A stretch of 64,000 nt of DNA from AAA044-D11 sp009705075. GTDB taxonomy: Bacteria; Actinomycetota; Actinomycetes; Nanopelagicales; Nanopelagicaceae. Numbering within the stretch: position 1 is the first letter of the stretch; each line of letters starts with the position of its first letter. The notes under the pieces were generated by a model, which was not told the DNA's origin, did not search any database, and was given only the letters and a program-made list of their open reading frames with translations. This document shows, piece after piece, positions 8,818 through 16,491 of the stretch. The position numbers were made by a program, and so were the translations under genes. The DNA lies in the NCBI GenBank assembly GCA_965268675.1, contig OZ254179.1:372001-436000 (forward strand), in the 5' to 3' direction.

Positions 8818-9970
8818 GTTTCTTAGATACCTCAAGTAGGACCTTTGCGGTTGCAACAGTTTCATCTAACCCAGTTGGGTTATCCGATAGTTTTACAATC
8901 AAAGTCCTCGTTTTCGGATTCACAAATATGTATTGTCCATGAAGTCCTTCGGCCTGACTAATACCAGGGAATGGATGCCAAACAAATGCACCGTAACCCC
9001 AATTATGATCAAGCTTTGTTACAGGAGTAGTCATACGTTTTAACCAGACCGGATCAATTATTTGTTTTGCTCCGGCTTGCCCACCATTTAACATCGCAAG
9101 TCCAACGCGAGCATAATCTCTGGCAGTTGCATTGAAGCAGCAGAATGCTTTCTCGGTGCCACCGACACGATCAACATTCCATGTAGCAGGGTATTTAGCT
9201 CCGATTGGTTGCCATACGTTCTTGCTGAAGTAATCTGAAACCGTAGTTCCAGTTATTGCTTTAATAATCATTCCTATCATCATGGTATCAACGCTGCGAT
9301 ATTCAGATTTAGACCCTGGCTCAAATGCCATCTTGCGGTTGTGTTTCATAAACCAATCGAGGTCAGTTGTTGCATACATCTGTGCAATTGCGACCCCCCA
9401 ACCTTGAGGTCCAGTTGGGTAATTATCTGAAACTCCAACGCCACTCTGCATATCGAGAAGGCTCTGGACGGTAACGCGATCAAATGAAGTGCCATTTTTT
9501 AACTCTGGGAAATACTTGATGAAGAGGTCGCTCTCTTTTAACTTTCCTTGAGCAATCAATTGGCCCGCAATAATTGAAGTCATTGTTTTTGCAACTGAAT
9601 ATGAGGGTAATTGTGAAGATTCGCTAAATCCACTCTTGTAATACTCGTAAGTTATTACGCCATTTCTCACTAAAAGAAGCGCATTTGTATTGGTTCGATC
9701 AAGAAAGTCCTGCCACTTAATCTGCTTGCCTTTCCAGGCAACGGTATCTGGAGTCGCTTCAGTACTAGTTGGCCACTCAATCGGATTAGCCGAAGGTTCA
9801 ATTGTGTGCCAGGGCATTAGCGTTGGGGTTTTAGAGGCCGGTGCTAGCCCAAGTTTTATTGCAGCGATGGGATTTGGGTAGTGAATAAATCTTGTGAATC
9901 CGGTTAAGGCAACCGCCAGGGCAACTAGAACTATTAGGGTATTTCGCAGCACTCGCAATAAACGTCTCAT
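8810..9970 (-). CDS. Membrane-anchored serine hydrolase of the beta-lactamase (class C) family
   Basis: Member of the penicillin-recognising serine hydrolase family that includes class C beta-lactamases, esterases and the 6-aminohexanoate-dimer hydrolase group. A hydrophobic N-terminal segment (about residues 10-27) without a clear cleavage site suggests a membrane anchor with the enzyme outside. The nucleophile is in S125-V-A-K128, the second motif is Y224-R-S226, and H344-G-Q346 replaces the KTG motif, as in esterase-type members. The substrate cannot be read from the sequence. It interrupts the proB-proA pair on the opposite strand. Its start lies 32 nt from that of proA, so the divergent promoters must overlap. 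Confidence 0.85.
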   Translation of the reverse strand: MRRLLRVLRNTLIVLVALAVALTGFTRFIHYPNPIAAIKLGLAPASKTPTLMPWHTIEPSANPIEWPTSTEATPDTVAWKGKQIKWQDFLDRTNTNALLLVRNGVITYEYYKSGFSESSQLPSYSVAKTMTSIIAGQLIAQGKLKESDLFIKYFPELKNGTSFDRVTVQSLLDMQSGVGVSDNYPTGPQGWGVAIAQMYATTDLDWFMKHNRKMAFEPGSKSEYRSVDTMMIGMIIKAITGTTVSDYFSKNVWQPIGAKYPATWNVDRVGGTEKAFCCFNATARDYARVGLAMLNGGQAGAKQIIDPVWLKRMTTPVTKLDHNWGYGAFVWHPFPGISQAEGLHGQYIFVNPKTRTLIVKLSDNPTGLDETVATAKVLLEVSKKLN

Positions 9971-9990
9971 GAGAGAAGGGTAGGAGGCTC

Positions 9991-10005
9991 TAGGCTAGGA
10001 ACATG
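9991..10005 (+). promoter_or_regulatory. Leaderless-type -10 element of proA
   Basis: TAGGCT (9991-9996) is followed by exactly 6 nt and then the ATG at 10003, so transcription would begin at or next to the start codon. No ribosome binding site of normal spacing is needed. No convincing -35 is seen. Confidence 0.55.
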
Positions 10006-11271
10006 GAAGCCACTGCGATGATTGCCGAATTAGCTGACAAGGCACGATTGGCTGCACGCACACTTATCGCCGCGAGCGATAGTGATCGAGTTGAAGCTCT
10101 CATCCGAATCGCAGATGAATTAAGCGCGAGTGAAGTAGAAATCTTGGCGGCAAATGCAATCGATATGGAAAATGCAGAGCGCGATGGCATGGCCGAATCT
10201 ATGCAAGATAGATTGCTTTTAACAGCAGCCCGAGTTCATGGGATGGCCGATGGGGCGAAACAAGTTTCGAAACTTCCGAGCCCACTTGGTAAAACTTTGC
10301 GAGAAAGCACTTTAGAAAATGGTCTTCATTTAAAACAAATTTCAGTGCCTTTTGGCGTTGTCGGAATGGTTTATGAGGCGCGCCCAAATGTGACGGTTGA
10401 TGCTGCGGTTATCTTATTGATGTCAGGAAATGCCGCCCTTCTTCGCGGTTCTTCAAGTGCTGCAAACAGCAATGAAGTACTGGTCAATGTGATGCGCCGG
10501 GCGCTAGCGAAAACTAATATTTCACCTGACGTACTTCAGCTTGTACCTTCAAGCGATCGTTCCACTGTGACAGCTTTATTGCATGCTCGTGGCAAAGTTG
10601 ATCTTGTTATTCCAAGGGGGAGTGCGGCTCTGATTCGCACCGTTGTTGATGATTCGACTGTTCCAACAATTGAAACCGGTGCCGGTGTCTGCCATGTTTA
10701 TGTTGATTCTGAAGCAGATCTAGCGAAGGCGCTTCCAATAGTTATGAACTCTAAGACTCATCGGCCAAGTGTCTGTAATGCGGCTGAAACTTTATTGGTT
10801 CATGCAAGCGCTGCAGAAGAATTCTTACCAATAGCCTTATCAGCACTTCGTGAAGCTAAAGTTAAATTGAATGTGGATGCTGTCGTAGCAAAAATTGCTC
10901 AAAAAAATAATATTGATGTGAGTATTGCGAACGAGGCTAATTGGTCAACTGAATACAACTCACTAGAAATGAATGTCGCAGTGGTGCCAAATCTACTTGC
11001 CGCTTCGGACCACATAGCTAAGTATGGAACTAAACATACTGAGGCAATTGTTACTGAATCGGAAGCTAACGCAGCAAAATTCATTGCACTAAGCGATTGC
11101 GCTGCGGTAATGGTTAATGCATCTACAAGATTTACCGATGGCGAGCAGATGGGTTTTGGTGCCGAAATTGGGATCTCAAATCAGAAGCTGCATGCCCGCG
11201 GTCCAATGGGGTTAGAGCAAATGACCACCACGACTTGGATTGTTACTGGCTCAGGCCAGATTCGCGCATAA
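10003..11271 (+). CDS. proA: Gamma-glutamyl phosphate reductase
   Basis: NADPH-dependent reductase that converts gamma-glutamyl phosphate to glutamate semialdehyde in proline synthesis. The 422-residue length is standard. The ALDH-like fold is recognisable, with the catalytic C258 in HRPSVCNAAETLLVH and the family segments PFGVVGMVYEARPNVT and GPMGLEQMTTTTW. ATG 10003 is favoured because a -10-like hexamer lies 6 nt before it; an internal ATG at 10018 would also preserve the fold. It stands alone between the divergent hydrolase and gatC. Confidence 0.95.
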   Translation: MEATAMIAELADKARLAARTLIAASDSDRVEALIRIADELSASEVEILAANAIDMENAERDGMAESMQDRLLLTAARVHGMADGAKQVSKLPSPLGKTLRESTLENGLHLKQISVPFGVVGMVYEARPNVTVDAAVILLMSGNAALLRGSSSAANSNEVLVNVMRRALAKTNISPDVLQLVPSSDRSTVTALLHARGKVDLVIPRGSAALIRTVVDDSTVPTIETGAGVCHVYVDSEADLAKALPIVMNSKTHRPSVCNAAETLLVHASAAEEFLPIALSALREAKVKLNVDAVVAKIAQKNNIDVSIANEANWSTEYNSLEMNVAVVPNLLAASDHIAKYGTKHTEAIVTESEANAAKFIALSDCAAVMVNASTRFTDGEQMGFGAEIGISNQKLHARGPMGLEQMTTTTWIVTGSGQIRA

Positions 11272-11302
11272 CTTCAATTTATAAGTAAGCACTGGCTCGC
11301 GA

Positions 11303-11317
11303 TAAGGTTCGACCATG
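11303..11317 (+). promoter_or_regulatory. Leaderless-type -10 element of gatC
   Basis: TAAGGT (11303-11308) is followed by 6 nt and the ATG at 11315. Position and spacing match those seen before proA, ispG, thyX and dapA. The element would drive gatCAB and possibly ilvD. Confidence 0.55.
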
Positions 11318-11611
11318 GCCGCAATTTCTCGTGATGATGTCGCTCACCTAGCAAAGCTGGCCCGTGTTGAAATGACTCCTGATGAACTTGATCATATGGC
11401 CGTCGAACTCGAACAAATTTTGGGTGCTGTTAAGCGAGTTCAAGAAGTTGCAACTTCAGATATTCCACCAACTTCGCATCCACTTTCGATGTCCAATGTT
11501 TTCCGCGATGATGTTGTAAAACCAAGTCTGACAAATGAAGAGGCCTTATCTGGTGCGCCAGCAAAGGCGGAAGAACGCTTCAAGGTTCCACAAATTCTTG
11601 GTGAAGAATGA
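11315..11611 (+). CDS. gatC: Asp-tRNA(Asn)/Glu-tRNA(Gln) amidotransferase subunit C
   Basis: Small subunit (98 residues) that wraps around GatA and holds the GatCAB complex together. The complex amidates misacylated Glu-tRNA(Gln) and/or Asp-tRNA(Asn). The N-terminal RDDVAHLAKLARVEMTPDEL and the C-terminal VPQILGEE tail are typical. The TGA stop overlaps the gatA ATG as ATGA. Confidence 0.95.
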   Translation: MAAISRDDVAHLAKLARVEMTPDELDHMAVELEQILGAVKRVQEVATSDIPPTSHPLSMSNVFRDDVVKPSLTNEEALSGAPAKAEERFKVPQILGEE

Positions 11612-13110
11612 CAAATATTTATTCAACTGCTGCCGAAATGGCAAGCGCGCTTGCAGCCAAAGAAATCTCTTCAGTAGAACTTACGCAGCAACACTTGGAC
11701 CGCATATCTGAAGTCGATGGGAAGATTAACGCTTTCTTGCATATCGATAACAGCGGTGCGTTAGAGCAAGCAGAAGCTATTGATAAGAAGCGAGCAAAGG
11801 GCGAAGAACTATCGCCACTTGCTGGAGTTCCAATTGCGGTTAAAGATATTTTGGCCCAAAAAGGAATTCCGACAACTGCCGGATCAAAGATTCTTGAAGG
11901 CTGGCGCCCACCTTATGACTCAACGGTTGTAGCGAAGTTAAAAGCTGCTGGTGTTGTAATTCTTGGTAAGACAAATATGGATGAATTCGCAATGGGTTCG
12001 TCTACCGAAAATTCTGCTTATGGCACTACTCAAAATCCTTGGGACTTAACTAGAACTCCCGGTGGATCGAGTGGCGGATCTGCAGCCGCAGTTGCAGCAT
12101 TCGAAGCGCCACTTGCAATTGGAACTGATACTGGCGGATCAATTCGCCAACCAGCTGCGCTAACTGGAATTGTTGGAGTTAAACCAACTTATGGTGGGGT
12201 TTCCCGATACGGCGTTATTGCATATTCATCGAGCCTTGATCAGGTTGGACCATTCGCGCGAACAGTATTAGATACCGCGCTATTACATGAAGCGATTGCG
12301 GGACATGATGAACGCGATTCGACAAGTATTAATGCGCCAGTTCCGCAAGTAGTTGCGGCTGCAAAACGACTTGATGTTAAGGGAATGAAGATAGGTGTAA
12401 TTAAGGAGTTAAGTGGTTCTGGTTTTCAAGCCGGTGTAAGTGCGCGAATAAATGAGTCCATAGAATTATTAGTTGCTGCCGGCGCCGAAATTGTCGAAGT
12501 TTCATGCCCTAACTTTGAGTATGCACTTGCTGCCTATTACTTAATCGCGCCATCAGAAGCATCTTCCAACCTGGCCCGCTTTGATTCAATGCGCTATGGC
12601 CTACGCGTTGGCGATGATGGAACTAAGGGCGCTGAAGAAGTTATGAGTGCTACTCGCGAAGCTGGTTTCGGCAAAGAGGTAAAGCGCCGAATCATTCTTG
12701 GAACTTATGCGCTTTCATCTGGTTATTACGATGCTTATTATGGTTCTGCTCAGAAGGTTCGCACTCTTGTAAAACGCGATTTTGAAAGCGCATTTACTAA
12801 AGCAGATGTTCTTATCTCACCCGTGACTCCTACAACAGCCTTTAAAATCGGCGAGAAGAGCAACGATCCTGTTGCTATGTATCTAAGTGACATTGCAACC
12901 ATTCCAGTAAATATGGCTGGAATCGGTGGAATGAGCCTTCCGGTAGGCCTGGCAGAAGAAGATGGATTGCCGGTGGGCCTACAAATAATGGCACCGTTAA
13001 TGCAAGATGATCGTTTCTATCGCGTTGGCGGAACTCTTGAAGCGGCGCTGCTTTCAAAGTGGGGCAAGCCAATTCTTTCTAACGCACCAGATCTATCGGT
13101 GAAAAAATGA
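11608..13110 (+). CDS. gatA: Asp-tRNA(Asn)/Glu-tRNA(Gln) amidotransferase subunit A (amidase)
   Basis: Glutamine-hydrolysing subunit of GatCAB that releases ammonia for transfer to the tRNA-bound acyl group. It belongs to the amidase signature family: the Lys-cisSer-Ser triad is complete as K79 (GVPIAVKDIL), S154 (GGSSGGSAA) and S178 (GTDTGGSIRQPA), the same numbering as in the Staphylococcus aureus enzyme. The length is 500 residues. It overlaps gatC and gatB by 4 nt each, so the three subunits are probably made by coupled translation. Confidence 0.97.
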   Translation: MTNIYSTAAEMASALAAKEISSVELTQQHLDRISEVDGKINAFLHIDNSGALEQAEAIDKKRAKGEELSPLAGVPIAVKDILAQKGIPTTAGSKILEGWRPPYDSTVVAKLKAAGVVILGKTNMDEFAMGSSTENSAYGTTQNPWDLTRTPGGSSGGSAAAVAAFEAPLAIGTDTGGSIRQPAALTGIVGVKPTYGGVSRYGVIAYSSSLDQVGPFARTVLDTALLHEAIAGHDERDSTSINAPVPQVVAAAKRLDVKGMKIGVIKELSGSGFQAGVSARINESIELLVAAGAEIVEVSCPNFEYALAAYYLIAPSEASSNLARFDSMRYGLRVGDDGTKGAEEVMSATREAGFGKEVKRRIILGTYALSSGYYDAYYGSAQKVRTLVKRDFESAFTKADVLISPVTPTTAFKIGEKSNDPVAMYLSDIATIPVNMAGIGGMSLPVGLAEEDGLPVGLQIMAPLMQDDRFYRVGGTLEAALLSKWGKPILSNAPDLSVKK

Positions 13111-14606
13111 CACTTGATTACGCAGCAGCGACTACAAAGTATGAGCCAACACTTGGCTTAGAAGTACACGTTGAATTAAATACAAATTCCAAGATGTTCT
13201 GTTCATGTGCAACAGAATTCGGAGCCGAACCAAATACTCAAACTTGCCCAGTCTGCTTAGGCTTACCTGGCGCACTTCCAGTTGTTAATGGCAAAGCAAT
13301 TGAGAGCACTATCTTGATTGGACTTGCTCTTAACTGTTCGATTGCGCCATATAGCCGTTTTGCTCGCAAGAATTATTTTTACCCAGATATGCCAAAGAAT
13401 TTTCAGACTTCACAATATGACGAACCAATCTGCATAGATGGATACCTAGATGTCGAAATCGAAACTGATGAGGGTCCAAAAGTTTTCCGTGTAGATATCG
13501 AACGCGTTCATATGGAGGAAGACACTGGCAAATCACTTCACGTCGGTGGTTCTACCGGAAGAATTCATGGGGCCGAATATTCGTTACTTGATTACAACCG
13601 AGCTGGAATTCCGCTTGTTGAAATTGTTACCAGAATAATTCCGGGTACTGGAAAATATGCACCTCAAGTTGCTCGAGCATATGTGACCCAACTTCGGGAC
13701 ATCCTTCGCTCACTTGGAGTTAGCGATGTAAAGATGGAGCAAGGTTCACTTCGTTGCGATGCCAACGTTTCACTTGCACCGATCGGAAGCGGCTTGCTAG
13801 GCACTCGAAGCGAAACTAAGAACGTTAACTCACTGCGTTCAGTCGAACGCGCCCTTACCGGCGAAATTGAACGCCAAGCAAATCGCTTGGAAGCAGGTGA
13901 GCGAATCATTCAAGAGACTCGACACTTCTTAGAAGAGAGTGGTCTTACACGTCCTGGTCGTTCCAAAGAGCAAGCTGAGGATTACCGTTATTTCCCAGAA
14001 CCAGATCTAGTACCAGTAACTCCTGATGCCAAGTGGATTGAGGAACTTCGTGCAAAGTTGCCAGAGAATCCAGCAGCTCGCCGCAAACGACTTCAGAAAG
14101 AGTGGAACGTTCCTGATTCCGAGATGGATTCGCTAATTAATGCTGAACTTGTAGATGTTGTAGAAGAGACAATCAAACTTGGCGCAGAACCAACTCGGGC
14201 TCGCACCTGGTGGCTCGGTGAAATCTCTCGCCTGGCAAATGAGAAAGAAGTTGCTCCTACCTCATTAATCACAACGGCATTTGTTGCAGAAATTATTGCG
14301 CTTATTTCCAGCGGAGATTTAACAGATAAATTAGCTCGCCAAGTTGTTGAGGGCGTAGTGAATGGTGAAGGTTCGCCAGCTGATGTAATTGAGAAGCGCG
14401 GGCTTAAAGTTGTATCCGATGACTCGGCTTTGATGGTTGCAATCGAAGCGGCTATTGCAGCCCAACCTGATACTGCAGAACGTATTCGTGGTGGCAATAT
14501 TCCAGCCGCCGGAGCGCTTATTGGAGCTGTTATGAAAGCCACTGGCGGTCAGGCTGATGCAGCAAAGGTTCGTGAATTATTATTAAGGCACCTAGGTCAG
14601 GGATAG
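13107..14606 (+). CDS. gatB: Asp-tRNA(Asn)/Glu-tRNA(Gln) amidotransferase subunit B
   Basis: Binds the misacylated tRNA, activates the side-chain carboxylate with ATP and accepts ammonia from GatA. The start region YEPTLGLEVHVELNTNSKMF, two Cys pairs (FCSCATEFG and CPVCLGLPG) and the HMEEDTGKSLH segment mark the catalytic cradle domain; the helical and YqeY-like tail domain follows from about residue 290. The length of 499 residues is standard. ilvD starts 8 nt after its stop. Confidence 0.97.
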   Translation: MTLDYAAATTKYEPTLGLEVHVELNTNSKMFCSCATEFGAEPNTQTCPVCLGLPGALPVVNGKAIESTILIGLALNCSIAPYSRFARKNYFYPDMPKNFQTSQYDEPICIDGYLDVEIETDEGPKVFRVDIERVHMEEDTGKSLHVGGSTGRIHGAEYSLLDYNRAGIPLVEIVTRIIPGTGKYAPQVARAYVTQLRDILRSLGVSDVKMEQGSLRCDANVSLAPIGSGLLGTRSETKNVNSLRSVERALTGEIERQANRLEAGERIIQETRHFLEESGLTRPGRSKEQAEDYRYFPEPDLVPVTPDAKWIEELRAKLPENPAARRKRLQKEWNVPDSEMDSLINAELVDVVEETIKLGAEPTRARTWWLGEISRLANEKEVAPTSLITTAFVAEIIALISSGDLTDKLARQVVEGVVNGEGSPADVIEKRGLKVVSDDSALMVAIEAAIAAQPDTAERIRGGNIPAAGALIGAVMKATGGQADAAKVRELLLRHLGQG

Positions 14607-14614
14607 GAAATCAC

Positions 14615-16291
14615 ATGAGCATTCCAATGAAGCCTCGTTCAGGTTTAGTTACAGATGGATTGGAACGTGCGCCAGCACGTGGAATGTTGCGCGCAGTTGG
14701 AATGGGCGATGAAGATTGGGTCAAGCCACAAATTGGAATTGCATCATCTTGGAATGAAATCACTCCTTGCAATCTCTCGCTTGATCGTCTGGCGAAGGCT
14801 TCCAAAAAAGGAGTAATCGCCGCGGGCGGATTCCCAATGCAATTTGGAACGATTTCAGTTTCCGATGGAATTTCTATGGGCCACGAAGGCATGCACTTCT
14901 CATTGGTATCTCGCGAAGTTATTGCGGATTCGGTTGAAACAGTTATGCAGGCCGAACGCCTGGATGGAATGGTTACTTTTGCAGGATGCGATAAATCTTT
15001 GCCCGGGATGATGATGGCAGCTGCACGTATCGATGTTGCATCAGTATTTGTTTATGCTGGTACAACACTTGCTGGTTCAGTTGACGGTAAAGATGTAACA
15101 ATCATTGATGCCTTTGAAGCTGTAGGTGCCTGCGCACGTGGCTTAATTTCCCAAGAGCAAGTAGATAAAATTGAACGCGCTATCTGTCCAGGCGAAGGTG
15201 CCTGTGGCGGCATGTACACAGCGAACACAATGGCAGCTGTTGGTGAGGCAATAGGTCTCTCGCTTCCAGGTTCTGCATCTCCTGCTGCGGTCGACCGTCG
15301 TCGTGATGATTACGCAGTTCAGGCAGGCGCCGCAGTTGTTGAGTTGATTCGAAAGGGAATTACAACTCGGCAGATTTTGACGAAGAAAGCCTTTGAAAAT
15401 GCAATCACAGTTGTTATGGCACTTGGTGGTTCCACAAATGCCGTTCTTCACTTACTTGCAATTGCAAATGAAGCTGAAGTTGATTTAACGCTTGAAGATT
15501 TCCATCGTATTGGTTCTAAAGTTCCACTACTTGGCGATTTAAAACCATTTGGTAAATATGTAATGACTGACATCGATCGCGTTGGTGGAATTCCAGTAGT
15601 ACTACGTGCGTTACTTGACGCTGGTCTACTCCACGGTGATTGCCTAACTGTTACAGGTAAGACTATGGCTGAAAATTTGGCCGACCTAACTCCACTAGAT
15701 CCAGATGGCGATGTTCTGCATGCAATTAAATCTCCACTTTCAACTGCAGTAGGAATAACAATTCTTGGTGGTTCACTCGCACCTGAAGGTGCTGTTTGTA
15801 AGACGGCAGGTGTCGGTGTTGAAAAATTCGAAGGGCCGGCTCGAGTCTTTGAACGCGAACAAGCCGCGATGGAAGCGCTAGAAAATGGAACAATCAAAGC
15901 TGGTGATGCCGTGGTTATTCGCTACGAAGGCCCAAAGGGTGGACCCGGAATGCGTGAAATGTTGATGATCACTGGCGCAATTAAGGGCGCAGGACTTGGT
16001 AAAAGCGTTTTGCTATTAACAGATGGTCGCTTCAGTGGTGGAAGCACCGGACTCTGCGTTGGTCACGTTGCACCTGAAGCCGTTGACGGTGGACCAATCG
16101 CATTTATAAAAGATGGCGATTTAGTTCGCATTGACACTATTGCTCGAACGCTAGATCTCTTGGTCGACGAAGCAGAATTGGCAGAGCGTCGCAAGAATTT
16201 CAAACCAATTCCACATAAATATAAGCGCGGGGTATTGGCAAAATATTCAAAGGTTGTGGGTTCGGCATCGAAGGGCGCGGTCTGCGGTTAA
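14615..16291 (+). CDS. ilvD: Dihydroxy-acid dehydratase
   Basis: Iron-sulfur dehydratase that makes the 2-oxo acid precursors of valine/leucine and isoleucine. Likely cluster ligands are C52 (PCNLSLDRLA), C125 (GCDKSLPGMM) and C197 (GACGGMYTANTM). The motif pattern resembles the plant/mycobacterial [2Fe-2S] class more than the E. coli [4Fe-4S] enzyme. The length is 558 residues. ATG 14615 follows AGGAAA. It is co-directional with gatB just upstream, while ilvB downstream has its own attenuated promoter, so ilvD may be expressed at least partly with gatCAB. Confidence 0.96.
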   Translation: MSIPMKPRSGLVTDGLERAPARGMLRAVGMGDEDWVKPQIGIASSWNEITPCNLSLDRLAKASKKGVIAAGGFPMQFGTISVSDGISMGHEGMHFSLVSREVIADSVETVMQAERLDGMVTFAGCDKSLPGMMMAAARIDVASVFVYAGTTLAGSVDGKDVTIIDAFEAVGACARGLISQEQVDKIERAICPGEGACGGMYTANTMAAVGEAIGLSLPGSASPAAVDRRRDDYAVQAGAAVVELIRKGITTRQILTKKAFENAITVVMALGGSTNAVLHLLAIANEAEVDLTLEDFHRIGSKVPLLGDLKPFGKYVMTDIDRVGGIPVVLRALLDAGLLHGDCLTVTGKTMAENLADLTPLDPDGDVLHAIKSPLSTAVGITILGGSLAPEGAVCKTAGVGVEKFEGPARVFEREQAAMEALENGTIKAGDAVVIRYEGPKGGPGMREMLMITGAIKGAGLGKSVLLLTDGRFSGGSTGLCVGHVAPEAVDGGPIAFIKDGDLVRIDTIARTLDLLVDEAELAERRKNFKPIPHKYKRGVLAKYSKVVGSASKGAVCG

Positions 16292-16315
16292 ATAGTGAGA
16301 TTTTCATCTCTGGGG

Positions 16316-16344
16316 TTGACCAAATGGGACGGTCAGGGGAGAAT
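16316..16344 (+). promoter_or_regulatory. Promoter of the ilvBNC leader
   Basis: TTGACC (16316-16321), a 17-nt spacer and GAGAAT (16339-16344) form a good promoter. The leader-peptide ATG comes 6 nt after the -10, which predicts an mRNA starting at or beside that ATG. Confidence 0.65.
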
Positions 16345-16350
16345 TAACCC

Positions 16351-16389
16351 ATGATTTCAGTCGTGGTAATTGGTGAGCGCGCGCTCTAG
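16351..16389 (+). CDS. Leader peptide of the ilvBNC attenuator
   Basis: A 12-codon frame, MISVVVIGERAL then TAG, in which 6 of 12 residues are Ile, Val or Leu, including Val-Val-Val-Ile in a row. It lies between the ilvB promoter and a terminator-like hairpin, the arrangement of branched-chain amino acid attenuators (known for ilvBNC in Corynebacterium). Ribosome stalling on these codons when charged Ile/Val/Leu tRNA is low would change leader folding. Codons 9-12 contain the perfect palindrome GAGCGCGCGCTC (16375-16386). The stop codon sits in a second inverted repeat (16386-16400). Confidence 0.75.
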   Translation: MISVVVIGERAL

Positions 16390-16411
16390 TTAATAACTAG
16401 TTCGTGTGCTG

Positions 16412-16443
16412 CCCCTCAGTGGAAACTGAGGGGTTTCGCATTT
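16412..16443 (+). terminator. Attenuator hairpin before ilvB
   Basis: CCCCTCAGT (16412-16420), loop GGAA, ACTGAGGGG (16425-16433), then TTTCGCATTT. The stem is a perfect 9 bp; the T tract is interrupted, fitting a conditional rather than absolute terminator. It ends about 50 nt before the ilvB start. Confidence 0.75.
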
Positions 16444-16491
16444 ATCGAGAATTAGCAAAATTCTAAGGAATATGAAAGAAGGGAGATGAAC

